This document shows positions 52,635 to 60,768 of a stretch of 62,818 nucleotides of DNA, piece by piece. The translations under genes and the position numbers were made by a program. Under the pieces are notes generated by a model. The model was not told the origin of the DNA. It searched no databases and worked only from the letters and a program-made list of their open reading frames with translations. Origin of the DNA: Thermus arciformis (GTDB lineage Bacteria; Deinococcota; Deinococci; Deinococcales; Thermaceae); contig NZ_FNBC01000011.1 in assembly GCF_900102145.1 (NCBI RefSeq), positions 1-62,818 of the forward strand, read 5' to 3'. The first letter of the stretch is position 1, and each line of letters opens with the position of its first letter.

Positions 52635-53387
52635 ATGCGGCGCCTCCTCACCCTCTGGGTTTTGGGACTGGGCGCCCTGGCCCAGGTTCCCGTGGGCCAG
52701 GTGGCCACCCGGGACGTCCACGCCCTCCTGTGGCTTCCCGACGGCCGCCTCCTCTTCGGCCACCACGATGGCATCCAGGCCTCCGAGGACGAAGGCCGGA
52801 CCTGGCGGGACCTGGTGCGCAAAACGGGCTTTGACGCCATGGGCCTCGTTCTGGAGAGGGACCGCATCCTCGCCGCCGGACACTGGGTGCTTTCGGAAAG
52901 CCGAAACGGGGGCAGGACCTGGCGGAACCTCCGCCCCAGGGGGCTTCCCGCCCTGGACCTCCACGGCTACGCCGCCTCAGGGGGCCTCCACTTCGCCCTC
53001 GAGGCCACCCACGGCTACTTCGTCAGCGAAGACGGCGGGAAAACCTTCAAGTCCACCGCCCCTAAAGGGCTTCCCAAGGCGGGCATGGCGGCCATGGTCT
53101 TCCAGGGGAAGACCCTTTACGTGGCCCCCATGGGCCAGGGCCTCTACCAAAGCCCAGACGGCGGCCAGACCTTCACCCAGGTACCGACCCCGGAGCGGGA
53201 GATCTACGCCCTCGCGGCAGGGGCGGGGACCCTTTATCTCGGAGGGAAGACGGGCCTCTGGCAGAGGACCCCGGCGGGCTGGAAAAGGCTCTGGCAGGGC
53301 ACGGTCCTGGCCCTCGCCGCCCATCCCCAGGAGGCGGGAAGGCTCGTCTTCATAGACGGCCAAGGGCGGGTCTGGAAGCTTCCGTAA
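52635..53387 (+). CDS. Secreted beta-propeller (BNR/YCF48-like) protein
   Basis: 250 aa with a signal peptide (MRRLLTLWVLGLGALAQ) and repeated Asp-box motifs typical of sialidase-like propellers: ASEDEGRTWRDL, SESRNGGRTWRNL, VSEDGGKTFKS and QSPDGGQTFTQ. Resembles F510_1955-type 'glycosylhydrolase' proteins that often accompany metal-handling genes, but no glycosidase active site was identified. Three bases after the CueP-like stop, so cotranscribed with it. Confidence 0.8.
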   Translation: MRRLLTLWVLGLGALAQVPVGQVATRDVHALLWLPDGRLLFGHHDGIQASEDEGRTWRDLVRKTGFDAMGLVLERDRILAAGHWVLSESRNGGRTWRNLRPRGLPALDLHGYAASGGLHFALEATHGYFVSEDGGKTFKSTAPKGLPKAGMAAMVFQGKTLYVAPMGQGLYQSPDGGQTFTQVPTPEREIYALAAGAGTLYLGGKTGLWQRTPAGWKRLWQGTVLALAAHPQEAGRLVFIDGQGRVWKLP

Positions 53388-53446
53388 GGGCGCGTCCCTG
53401 CCGAAAGCCCAAGGATCCCGAAGGCTGCCCCCAGATCTCCTTCTGC

Positions 53447-53475
53447 TTGAAGGGAAGCCCAAGGGAGGCTACCCT
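53447..53475 (+). promoter_or_regulatory. Candidate promoter of the DUF4258/DUF2283 pair
   Basis: TTGAAG (53447-53452), 17-base spacer, TACCCT (53470-53475); the GTG at 53485 is 15 bases after the -10 start. Confidence 0.4.
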
Positions 53476-53484
53476 AGCCTTAGG

Positions 53485-53751
53485 GTGCCGAAGCCCGGCA
53501 TGGGGAGCCCGGAGTACGTCCTCACCCAGCACGCACGGGAGGTTCTGGAGAAGAGGGGCATCCCCCTAGAGTGGATAGAGCGGGCGCTGGCCTTTCCAGA
53601 AGCCGTGGAAAAGGACCGGGTAGACCCCTCATTGGAGCACCGCCTCGTCCGGATTCCGGAGAGGGGGAAAGTGCTCCGAGTTGTCGTGAACCCTAAGTCC
53701 CACCCCATGCGGGTGGTAACGGCGTTTTTGGACCGGAGGGTAGTCTTATGA
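53485..53751 (+). CDS. DUF4258-family small protein, possible toxin
   Basis: 88 aa with the family pattern: an N-terminal helix LTQHAREVLEKRGIPLEWIERAL, then a beta sheet ending in TAFLDRRVVL. DUF4258 proteins have the fold of BrnT/RelE-like mRNA interferases and are often paired with DUF2283 partners. GTG 53485 is the assumed start; ATG 53500 is possible. Its stop overlaps the ATG of the DUF2283 gene, as in toxin-antitoxin pairs. Activity is inferred, not shown. Confidence 0.7.
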   Translation: MPKPGMGSPEYVLTQHAREVLEKRGIPLEWIERALAFPEAVEKDRVDPSLEHRLVRIPERGKVLRVVVNPKSHPMRVVTAFLDRRVVL

Positions 53752-53951
53752 GGCTAAAGATAGACCGTGAAGCGGATGCGCTCTACTTGACGCTAACTGA
53801 AGGACCGGCCAGCCGCTCGGAGGAAGTGGCCCCCGGGATCATCGTGGACTACGACGAGCAGGGCCGGCTCGTGGGGGTGGAGGTACTCTACCTCAGCCAG
53901 CGGGCCCCTGAAGCGGAGCTGCAAAGGTTTTTGTTTGAAACCGTGCCCTAA
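53748..53951 (+). CDS. DUF2283-family small protein, possible partner/antitoxin
   Basis: 67 aa with the DUF2283 pattern (MRLKIDREADALYLTL...GIIVDYDEQGRLVGVEVL), a small beta-rich domain. It often follows DUF4258 genes with overlapping stop and start, as here. No DNA-binding helix-turn-helix is seen, so autoregulation of the classic type II kind is uncertain. A weak hairpin (AGGGGA 53961-53966 with TCCCCT 53974-53979) lies between it and the convergent methyltransferase gene. Confidence 0.75.
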   Translation: MRLKIDREADALYLTLTEGPASRSEEVAPGIIVDYDEQGRLVGVEVLYLSQRAPEAELQRFLFETVP

Positions 53952-53977
53952 GAGCGCTGAAGGGGAGCCCATATCCC

Positions 53978-54604
53978 CTACTCCTTGAAGGCAAGCCCCG
54001 CCACGTGAGGGGCCACCACGGGAAGGGGGAGGGAAAAGGCCTCCGCCTCCACCCGGGGAAAGCGGGCCTGGATTAAGGCGATGGTCTTGCGGTTCGGGTG
54101 GCACCCGTCCCCAAAGAAGACGAAGAAAGGCGTGGCCGCCTCCTGGAAGAGGCGTAAAGGGGTCCCTTTGGGGGCCGCCACGTGCTCCAGGAAGAGGTAG
54201 GCCCCGCCCGGCCGCAAGACCCGGTGGACCTCTTCCAAGGCCTTTTCGGGGTCCGCCACCGAGCAGAAGACCAGGGTGCCCACCACCAGGTCCACGCTTT
54301 CTTCCGGCAAAGGGATGGCCTCCGCCCGCCCGGGAAGGAGGGTGAGGGCGAGGCCCCGCCTCTTGGCCTCCTCCCTCAGGCGGGGGTGGAAGAAGGGGTT
54401 GGGCTCGAGGGCCAGGTAGGCCACCCCAGGGGGGAGGTAGGCCAGGTTGGTGCCGGGCCCGGGGCCGATCTCCAAGACCCTTTCGGGCCGCACCCGCCCG
54501 AGGGCCTCCTGGAAAAGGGCCCGCTTCCTTTCCGCCACCAACGCCTCGTGCCGGGCGGAAAGGCGGGGGTAAAGGTGGGCAAAAAGACGCTTTCGCCAAA
54601 GCAT
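53978..54604 (-). CDS. Class I SAM-dependent methyltransferase
   Basis: 208 aa with the SAM-binding motif VLEIGPGPGTNLAYLP (about 44-59), an acidic loop ALEPNPFFHPRL and motif IV LVVGTLVFCSVADPEKALEE followed by VLRPGGAYLFLEH. The sequence resembles UbiE/METTL7-type methyltransferases acting on small molecules or lipids. Substrate unknown. It diverges from the Met-rich operon and shares the intergenic region; TATGGT plus a GGAGG precede the ATG. Confidence 0.85.
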   Translation of the reverse strand: MLWRKRLFAHLYPRLSARHEALVAERKRALFQEALGRVRPERVLEIGPGPGTNLAYLPPGVAYLALEPNPFFHPRLREEAKRRGLALTLLPGRAEAIPLPEESVDLVVGTLVFCSVADPEKALEEVHRVLRPGGAYLFLEHVAAPKGTPLRLFQEAATPFFVFFGDGCHPNRKTIALIQARFPRVEAEAFSLPLPVVAPHVAGLAFKE

Positions 54605-54648
54605 GCCTCCACCATAATCCGGCCCCGGTAGGCCCGGACTGAGCGCCC

Positions 54649-54680
54649 TTTACGCAAGCTTAACAATACCGGGATAGGGT
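54649..54680 (+). promoter_or_regulatory. Copper-island tandem site 3 with -10 (Met-rich operon)
   Basis: TTTAC (54649-54653), TTAAC (54660-54664), -10-like TAGGGT (54675-54680). A second possible -10, TATAGG, follows at 54680. Confidence 0.65.
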
Positions 54681-54697
54681 ATAGGTGGAGGTGAACG

Positions 54698-54943
54698 ATG
54701 GGCATGATGGGTTGGGGTGGAATGGGCGGCTTCGGAGGCTTCTTCGGGCTTTTCAACATGCTCCTCTTCCTGGCCCTTTTGGCCTTCCTGGTCTACCTGG
54801 GCTTTAGGGCCCTGGAGCGGTGGGAGGGCCGCAAGGGAAAGGACGAGGCTCTGGAGACCCTTAGGCTCCGTTACGCCAAGGGGGAACTGGACGAGGAAAC
54901 CTTTAGAAGGCTCAAGAAGGAGTTGGAAGGAGGGGAAGCATGA
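54698..54943 (+). CDS. SHOCT-domain miniprotein with Met/Gly-rich N-terminus
   Basis: 81 aa, a paralogue of the 50111 product: a Met-rich start (MGMMGWGGMGGFGG), one membrane helix (about 15-38) and a SHOCT domain (LETLRLRYAKGELDEETFRRLKKEL). The Met cluster would lie at the outer face of the membrane helix if the SHOCT part is inside. A GGAGGTG ribosome-binding site precedes ATG 54698. Its stop overlaps the start of the Met-rich secreted protein. Confidence 0.8.
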   Translation: MGMMGWGGMGGFGGFFGLFNMLLFLALLAFLVYLGFRALERWEGRKGKDEALETLRLRYAKGELDEETFRRLKKELEGGEA

Positions 54944-55551
54944 AACGGGCTGGTTGGGTTTTAGGTCTGGTAACCCTCGGGCTTTTGGGGCTCGCCCTCA
55001 CCCAGGGGATGATGGGGGGCTACGGGGGGATGAGCCCCGGGATGATGGGCATGGGCATGATGACCGTATACCCCCCGGAGGCGAAGCCCATCCCCGAGGA
55101 GGTGGCCAAGGCCCGGATGGAGGCCTACGCCAAGCGGCTTTACCCGGGCGCGCGCCTTAAGGACTTCATGGCCTTCAGCCACAACTACTACGCCCAAGTG
55201 GTGGACGAACGGGGCCAGGGGCTTTTTGAGCTCATCGCCGACCGCTACACCGGGGTGGTCTCCCCCGAGCCCGGGCCCAACATGATGTGGAACACCCGCT
55301 ACGGGATGATGGGTGGTCTGGCCCAGGCCCCGGTGCGCTACGGGCTCGAGGAGGCCAAGAAGCTGGCCGAAGCCTTCCTCAAGGGCTTCCTCCCCGGGGC
55401 CCGGGTCATAGAGGAGGGCGCCTTCCCCGGGTACTACACCTTTGACTTCGGCCGAAAAGAGGTAGAGGGGATGCTTTCCGTGAACGCCTACACCGGGGAG
55501 GTCTGGGTCCACACCTGGCACGGCCCCTTCCTCGGCGGGCACGAGGAGTAG
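54940..55551 (+). CDS. Met-rich secreted protein, probable periplasmic metal binder
   Basis: 203 aa with a signal peptide (MKRAGWVLGLVTLGLLGLALTQ) followed by a striking Met/Gly run from MMGGYGGMSPGMM to about residue 42. The folded part has two PepSY-like halves, each beginning with a helix (EVAKARMEAYAKRLYPGA; LEEAKKLAEAFLKGFLPGA) and then strands. Another Met group (MMWNTRYGMMGG) and C-terminal His residues add ligands. The ATGA overlap with the SHOCT gene makes them a translational pair. Copper binding is inferred. Confidence 0.75.
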   Translation: MKRAGWVLGLVTLGLLGLALTQGMMGGYGGMSPGMMGMGMMTVYPPEAKPIPEEVAKARMEAYAKRLYPGARLKDFMAFSHNYYAQVVDERGQGLFELIADRYTGVVSPEPGPNMMWNTRYGMMGGLAQAPVRYGLEEAKKLAEAFLKGFLPGARVIEEGAFPGYYTFDFGRKEVEGMLSVNAYTGEVWVHTWHGPFLGGHEE

Positions 55552-55573
55552 CCTATAGGGGTAGGAGGTATCC

Positions 55574-55963
55574 ATGACCGGGATGCGCAAGACCCTAAAG
55601 GCCACCCTTTCCGAGGCCCGCGCCCAGGTGGAGGCCGCCCTCAAGGAGGAGGGCTTCGGGATCCTGACCGAGATCAACATGGCCGCTACCCTAAAGGCCA
55701 GGCTCGGCCTGGAAAGGCCCCCCTACCTGATCCTCGGGGCCTGCAACCCAAGCCTTGCGGCCAAGGCCCTCGAGGCCGAGCCCGAAATCGGCCTCCTCCT
55801 CCCCTGCAACGTGGTGCTCCGGGAGGCCGAGGAGGGGGTGGAGGTCCTAATCCAGGACCCCAAGGAGATGTTCCGGGTCCTCCCCGAGGCCACCCAAAGG
55901 GCCCTCGCCCCCGTGGCCGAAGAAGCCCGCACCAGGCTCTCCCGGGCCCTGGCCCGGCTTTAG
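55574..55963 (+). CDS. DUF302 protein
   Basis: 129 aa with the DUF302 pattern: LSEARAQVEAALKEEGFGILTEINMAATLKARLG followed by YLILGACNPSLAAKALEAEPEIGLLLPCNVVLRE. The two conserved cysteines (Cys57, Cys78) are in GACNP and LPCNV. DUF302 is a small ferredoxin-like fold found in redox and metal-stress loci; function is unknown. Strong GGAGGT ribosome-binding site. Ends six bases before site 4. Confidence 0.85.
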   Translation: MTGMRKTLKATLSEARAQVEAALKEEGFGILTEINMAATLKARLGLERPPYLILGACNPSLAAKALEAEPEIGLLLPCNVVLREAEEGVEVLIQDPKEMFRVLPEATQRALAPVAEEARTRLSRALARL

Positions 55964-55967
55964 GGGC

Positions 55968-55999
55968 TTTACGCGCCCTTAACACTTCCCCTCTAGCCT
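55968..55999 (+). promoter_or_regulatory. Copper-island tandem site 4 with -10 (multicopper oxidase)
   Basis: TTTAC (55968-55972), TTAAC (55979-55983), -10 TAGCCT (55994-55999). The ATG lies 13 bases after the first base of the -10, as at site 2. Confidence 0.7.
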
Positions 56000-56006
56000 A
56001 AAGAGC

Positions 56007-57395
56007 ATGCTGGCGCGCAGGAGCTTTCTCCAAGCGGCGGCGGGCAGTCTGGTCCTGGGCCTGGCCCGGGCCCAAGGCCCTTCCTTCCCCGAGCCCAAGG
56101 TGGTGCGGAGCCAGGGCGGCCTCCTCTCCCTGAAGCTTTCTGCCACCCCCACCCCGCTTGCCCTGGCGGGGCAAAGGGCCACCCTCCTCACCTACGGGGG
56201 GAGCTTTCCCGGGCCCACCCTCCGGGTCCGCCCCAGGGACACGGTGCGCCTCACCCTGGAAAACCGCCTTCCCGAGCCCACCAACCTCCACTGGCACGGC
56301 CTGCCCATCTCCCCTAAGGTGGACGACCCCTTCCTGGAGATCCCCCCGGGGGAGAGCTGGACCTACGAGTTCACCGTTCCCAAGGAGCTGGCAGGTACCT
56401 TCTGGTACCACCCCCACCTGCACGGCCGGGTAGCCCCCCAGCTCTTTGCCGGCCTCCTGGGAGCCCTCGTGGTGGAAAGCTCCCTGGACGCCATCCCCGA
56501 GCTCAGGGAGGCGGAGGAGCACCTCCTCGTCCTGAAGGACCTGGCCCTCCAGGGCGGGCGCCCGGCGCCGCACACCCCCATGGACTGGATGAACGGGAAG
56601 GAGGGCGACCTGGTCCTGGTGAACGGGGCCCTGCGGCCCACCCTGGTGGCCCAGAAGGCCACCCTGAGGCTTCGCCTCCTCAACGCCTCCAACGCCCGCT
56701 ACTACCGCCTGGCCCTGCAGGACCACCCCCTTTACCTCATCGCCGCCGATGGGGGCTTCCTGGAAGAGCCCCTGGAGGTGTCCGAGCTCCTCCTGGCCCC
56801 AGGAGAGCGGGCCGAGGTCCTGGTGCGCTTGCGGAAAGAGGGCCGCTTCCTCCTCCAGGCCCTGCCCTACGACCGCGGGGCCATGGGCATGATGGACATG
56901 GGGGGCATGGCCCACGCCATGCCCCAAGGGCCAAGCCGGCCCGAAACCCTTCTTTACCTCATCGCCCCCAAGAACCCCAAGCCCTTACCCCTGCCCAAGG
57001 CCCTAAGCCCCTTCCCCACCCTGCCCGCCCCCGTGGTCACCCGCCGCCTGGTCCTCACCGAGGACATGATGGCCGCCCGCTTCTTCATCAACGGCCAGGT
57101 CTTTGACCACAGGCGGGTGGACCTGAAGGGGCAGGCCCAGACGGTGGAGGTCTGGGAGGTGGAAAACCAGGGGGACATGGACCACCCCTTCCACCTCCAC
57201 GTCCACCCCTTCCAGGTCCTCTCCGTGGGCGGGAGGCCTTTCCCCTACCGGGCCTGGAAGGATGTGGTCAACCTGAAGGCGGGCGAGGTGGCCAGGCTTC
57301 TGGTTCCCTTGAGGGAAAAGGGCCGGACCGTTTTTCACTGCCACATCGTGGAGCACGAGGACCGGGGGATGATGGGAGTCCTCGAGGTGGGTTAG
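56007..57395 (+). CDS. Multicopper oxidase (laccase/CueO type)
   Basis: 462 aa with a Tat signal (RRSFLQAAAGSLVLGLARA) for export of a folded enzyme. The four copper motifs are intact: HWHG (about 95-98), H-P-H-L-H-G (about 135-140), HPFHLHVHPF (about 392-401) and the T1/trinuclear HCHIVEHEDRGMM (about 444). A Met-rich hairpin MGMMDMGGMAHAM (about 293-305) is typical of cuprous oxidases such as CueO. The sequence looks close to the known T. thermophilus laccase. It likely oxidises Cu+ in the periplasm. The leaderless start follows site 4. Confidence 0.96.
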   Translation: MLARRSFLQAAAGSLVLGLARAQGPSFPEPKVVRSQGGLLSLKLSATPTPLALAGQRATLLTYGGSFPGPTLRVRPRDTVRLTLENRLPEPTNLHWHGLPISPKVDDPFLEIPPGESWTYEFTVPKELAGTFWYHPHLHGRVAPQLFAGLLGALVVESSLDAIPELREAEEHLLVLKDLALQGGRPAPHTPMDWMNGKEGDLVLVNGALRPTLVAQKATLRLRLLNASNARYYRLALQDHPLYLIAADGGFLEEPLEVSELLLAPGERAEVLVRLRKEGRFLLQALPYDRGAMGMMDMGGMAHAMPQGPSRPETLLYLIAPKNPKPLPLPKALSPFPTLPAPVVTRRLVLTEDMMAARFFINGQVFDHRRVDLKGQAQTVEVWEVENQGDMDHPFHLHVHPFQVLSVGGRPFPYRAWKDVVNLKAGEVARLLVPLREKGRTVFHCHIVEHEDRGMMGVLEVG

Positions 57396-57478
57396 GGCTT
57401 CCTTCCCGGCACGAGGCCGGACCTTCCACCCCCCCCTCCTGGGGAAGGGTATATGCTTGGAAATAAGGAGGCGCTCGG

Positions 57479-59536
57479 ATGAAGCACGAGAACCCTCACC
57501 ACAAGCACTCCCACCCCCATTCCGAACCCCAGCACGCGCACCCCTCTGGGGGGCACGCTGCCCACACGGGCCACGACAAGCACGCCGGGCACACCCCGGA
57601 GATGTTCCGGGACCGCTTTTTCGTAAGCCTCCTCCTCACCCTCCCCATCCTCTACTTCTCCGAACATTTCCAAGATTGGTTCGGCTACCGGGCAGCCCAG
57701 TTCCCGGGAAGCGCCTGGGTGAACCCCGTCTTGGGGACGATCCTCTACTTCTACGGCGGCCTGGTCTTCCTAAAGGGGGCGCTTCGCGAGCTTCGGGCGC
57801 GCACCCCCGGGATGATGACCCTCATCGCCCTGGGGATCACCGCGGCCTACGGCTACAGCCTGGCCGTCTCCTTGGGCCTTCCGGGAAAGCCCTTTTACTG
57901 GGAGCTGGCCACGCTCATTGACGTGATGCTCCTCGGGCACTGGCTGGAGATGGCCTCGGTGCAGGCAGCAAGCCGGGCCCTGGAGGAACTCTCCAAGCTC
58001 ATGCCCACCACCGCCCACCGGATCTTGGGCGACCGCATAGAAGACATACCCGTCTCCGCCCTCAAAGAGGGGGACCTGATCCTTATCCGCCCCGGGGAGC
58101 AGGTGCCGGCGGACGGGGTGGTGGTGGAGGGCGCTTCCACGATGAACGAGGCCTTCCTCACCGGGGAGTCCCGGCCCGTGCCCAAAGAACCGGGAGACGA
58201 GGTGATAGCCGGGGCGGTGAACGGGGAGGGCGCCCTCAAGGTCCGGGTCACCCGCACCGGGGAGGCCACCACCCTAAGCCAGATCCTGCGACTGGTACAG
58301 GAAGCCCAAGCCTCCCGGAGCCGCTTCCAGGCCCTGGCAGACCGGGTTGCGGGGTGGCTCTTCTACATCGCCCTTACCCTCGGCACCCTCACCTTCCTCG
58401 TCTGGCTCGCCCTGGGACGGGACTTCAACTTCGCCCTCTCCCTGGCAGTAACCGTGGTGGTCATCGCCTGCCCCCACGCCCTAGGCCTCGCCATCCCCCT
58501 GGTCACGGTGAACGCCACGGCCCTGGCTGCCCGGCACGGCATCCTGGTCCGGAACCGGGAAGCCTTTGAACGCGCCCGGGAGATCCGCTTCGTGGCCTTG
58601 GACAAGACCGGGACCCTCACCGAGGGGCGCTTCGCCGTTCGGGCAATATACGCTGAGGAGTTTTCCGAGGAAGAGGTGCTTTCCCTAGCTGCGGCCCTCG
58701 AGGCTTTCTCGGAACACCCCTTGGCCCAGGCCATCGTGGAAGCGGCGGAAGGCAGGGGGCTTCCCCGCCCTGAGGTCCGGGACTTCCAGGCGGTCCCCGG
58801 CAAAGGCGTGGAGGGCACCCTCGAGGGTAAACGCTACCGGGTGGGCCGGCCCGAGTGGGCGGAGGAGCTTGGGCTAAGGGTGTCCGAAGCCCTAAAGCGA
58901 GGCCTCCAGGAGGCCGAAGGCCGGGGGGAAAGCGCCGTTGCCCTCATGGACGAGGAGCGGGTTTTGGCCTACTTCGCTTTGGCCGACCGCATCCGTCCCT
59001 CCGCCAAGGAAGCCGTCCAACGGCTGAAGGCCATGGGCCTCACCCCCGTGATGATCACGGGGGACGCCGAGGCCGTGGCCAAAACCGTGGCCCAGGAGCT
59101 GGGAATTGAGCGGTACCACGCCCGGGTCCTACCCCAGGACAAAGCCCGGATCGTACGCGAGCTCAAGACCCAAGGCCCCACCGCCTTCGTCGGCGACGGC
59201 ATCAACGACGCCCCCGCCCTCCTCGAGGCCGACCTGGGCATCGCCATCGGGGCGGGGACCAACGTGGCCATCGAGGCGGCGGATCTCGTTCTGGTGGAAA
59301 GCGACCCCCTGGACGTGGTCCGCGCCCTCCTCCTCGCCCGGGCCACCTACGCCAAGATGGTGCAGAACCTCTTCTGGGCCACGGGCTACAACGCCATCGC
59401 CCTGCCCCTGGCCGCCGGGGTGGCCTACCCCTTGGGGATCGTCCTTTCTCCGGCGGTGGGAGCGCTTTTTATGAGCCTCTCCACGGTGATCGTGGCCCTA
59501 AACGCCACGCTCCTCAGACGGGTGCGCCTGGACTAG
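57479..59536 (+). CDS. copB: Copper-transporting P-type ATPase CopB
   Basis: 685 aa P1B-3-type ATPase. The His-rich N-terminus (MKHENPHHKHSHPHSEPQHA) replaces metal-binding domains; the membrane motif is CPH (IACPHALGLAIPLV, about 330) rather than CPC, followed by DKTGTLTEG (about 374) and GDGINDAPALLEA (about 571). CPH types transport Cu2+ or Cu+/Ag+ out of the cell. AAGGAGG ribosome-binding site. Together with CopA this gives two copper pumps of different type. Its TAG stop starts the -10 hexamer for sufS. Confidence 0.94.
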   Translation: MKHENPHHKHSHPHSEPQHAHPSGGHAAHTGHDKHAGHTPEMFRDRFFVSLLLTLPILYFSEHFQDWFGYRAAQFPGSAWVNPVLGTILYFYGGLVFLKGALRELRARTPGMMTLIALGITAAYGYSLAVSLGLPGKPFYWELATLIDVMLLGHWLEMASVQAASRALEELSKLMPTTAHRILGDRIEDIPVSALKEGDLILIRPGEQVPADGVVVEGASTMNEAFLTGESRPVPKEPGDEVIAGAVNGEGALKVRVTRTGEATTLSQILRLVQEAQASRSRFQALADRVAGWLFYIALTLGTLTFLVWLALGRDFNFALSLAVTVVVIACPHALGLAIPLVTVNATALAARHGILVRNREAFERAREIRFVALDKTGTLTEGRFAVRAIYAEEFSEEEVLSLAAALEAFSEHPLAQAIVEAAEGRGLPRPEVRDFQAVPGKGVEGTLEGKRYRVGRPEWAEELGLRVSEALKRGLQEAEGRGESAVALMDEERVLAYFALADRIRPSAKEAVQRLKAMGLTPVMITGDAEAVAKTVAQELGIERYHARVLPQDKARIVRELKTQGPTAFVGDGINDAPALLEADLGIAIGAGTNVAIEAADLVLVESDPLDVVRALLLARATYAKMVQNLFWATGYNAIALPLAAGVAYPLGIVLSPAVGALFMSLSTVIVALNATLLRRVRLD

Positions 59537-59545
59537 ACTGAGGGC

Positions 59546-60760
59546 ATGGACCTAAGCACCTTAAGGGTGGACTTCCCCCTGATCGCTGGGCGGCCCGACC
59601 TCGTCTATCTGGACTCCGCCGCCACGAGCCAAAAGCCAAGGCGCGTCATTGAGTCCCTGAAGCGCTTCTACGAGACCCTGAACGCCAACGTCCACCGGGG
59701 GGCCTACCGGCTTTCCGCCGAGGCCACCGAGGCCTACGAGGAGGCCCGCAAAAGGCTTGCCCGCTTCCTGAACGCAAACCCCCAGGAGATCGTCTTTGTG
59801 CGCAACACCACCGAGGCCATGAACCTGGTGGCCTACGCCTGGGGCCTGCGGCACCTGCGGGAGGGGGACGAGGTCCTGGTCACGGAGATGGAGCACCATG
59901 CGGGCCTCGTCCCCTGGCACCTGGTGGCGGGGCTCAAGGGGGCGAAGGTGAAGGCCATCCCCCTCACGGAGGAGGGAAGGCTGGACCTGAGTGCCCTGGA
60001 CCGCCTCCTCACCGAGAGGACCCGGGTGGTCTCCCTGGTGCACATGTCCAACGTCCTCGGGACCATCAACCCGGTGGCGGAGATCGCCCGAAAAGCCAAG
60101 GAGGCGGGGGCCCTGGTGGTGGTGGACGGGGCGCAAAGCGCCCCCCACCTCCCCGTGGACGTCAAGGCCCTTGGCGCCGACTTCTTCGCCCTTTCCGGGC
60201 ACAAGATGCTGGGGCCCACGGGGGCCGGGGTGCTTTGGGGCCGCTACCCGGTGCTGGAGGAGATGGGGCCCTTCCTGGGAGGCGGGGAGATGATCCGGGA
60301 GGTCCACGTGGACCGCTCCACCTACGCCCCCCCGCCCCAGCGCTTTGAGGCGGGCACCCCCCCCATCGCTGAGGCTATCGCCCTGGGGGAGGCCGCCTGC
60401 TACCTCATGGAAGTCGGGATGGAAAAGGTCTTCGCCCACGACCGGGCCCTTTTGGCGTACGCCTTAAAGCGCCTGGAGGAGGTGCCGCGCCTCCGGGTCT
60501 ACGGGCCCAGGGGCGAGGACCGGGGCGGGGTCATCCCCTTCACCTTAGGCCGCCTCCACGCCCACGACCTCGCCACCTTCCTGGACCAGGAGGGGATCGC
60601 CGTGAGGGCGGGCCACCACTGCGCCCAGCCCCTCCACCGGAAGCTCGGCCTTGCGGCCACCGCCCGGGCGAGCTTTTACCTCTACAACACGAAGGAGGAG
60701 GTAGACCGCTTCGTGGAAGCCCTCCTAAGGATAGAGGCCAAGTACCGGGCCTGGCTATAA
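59546..60760 (+). CDS. sufS: Cysteine desulfurase SufS
   Basis: 404 aa class V PLP aminotransferase fold. Catalytic Lys220 binds PLP in SGHKMLGPTGAG and the persulfide-bearing Cys359 is in RAGHHCAQPLH, both typical of SufS. It supplies sulfur to SufU and the SufBCD scaffold. The CopB TAG stop gives TAGACT, 12 bases before this ATG, suggesting its own leaderless transcript. Separated from sufCBD by 13 kb of copper genes. Confidence 0.97.
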   Translation: MDLSTLRVDFPLIAGRPDLVYLDSAATSQKPRRVIESLKRFYETLNANVHRGAYRLSAEATEAYEEARKRLARFLNANPQEIVFVRNTTEAMNLVAYAWGLRHLREGDEVLVTEMEHHAGLVPWHLVAGLKGAKVKAIPLTEEGRLDLSALDRLLTERTRVVSLVHMSNVLGTINPVAEIARKAKEAGALVVVDGAQSAPHLPVDVKALGADFFALSGHKMLGPTGAGVLWGRYPVLEEMGPFLGGGEMIREVHVDRSTYAPPPQRFEAGTPPIAEAIALGEAACYLMEVGMEKVFAHDRALLAYALKRLEEVPRLRVYGPRGEDRGGVIPFTLGRLHAHDLATFLDQEGIAVRAGHHCAQPLHRKLGLAATARASFYLYNTKEEVDRFVEALLRIEAKYRAWL

Positions 60761-60761
60761 T
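60756..60761 (+). promoter_or_regulatory. -10 element (TATAAT) inside the sufS stop
   Basis: A perfect TATAAT includes the TAA stop of sufS and lies 13 bases before the sufU ATG at 60769. No clear -35 was found, so promoter activity is tentative. Confidence 0.45.
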
Positions 60762-60768
60762 GGATCAA

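Noticed and set aside
57396-57478. A fifth copy of the copper-island tandem site upstream of copB
   Set aside because: No TTTAC/TTAAC pair with 11-base spacing is present; only a TATATG-like hexamer at about 57451, without a -35.
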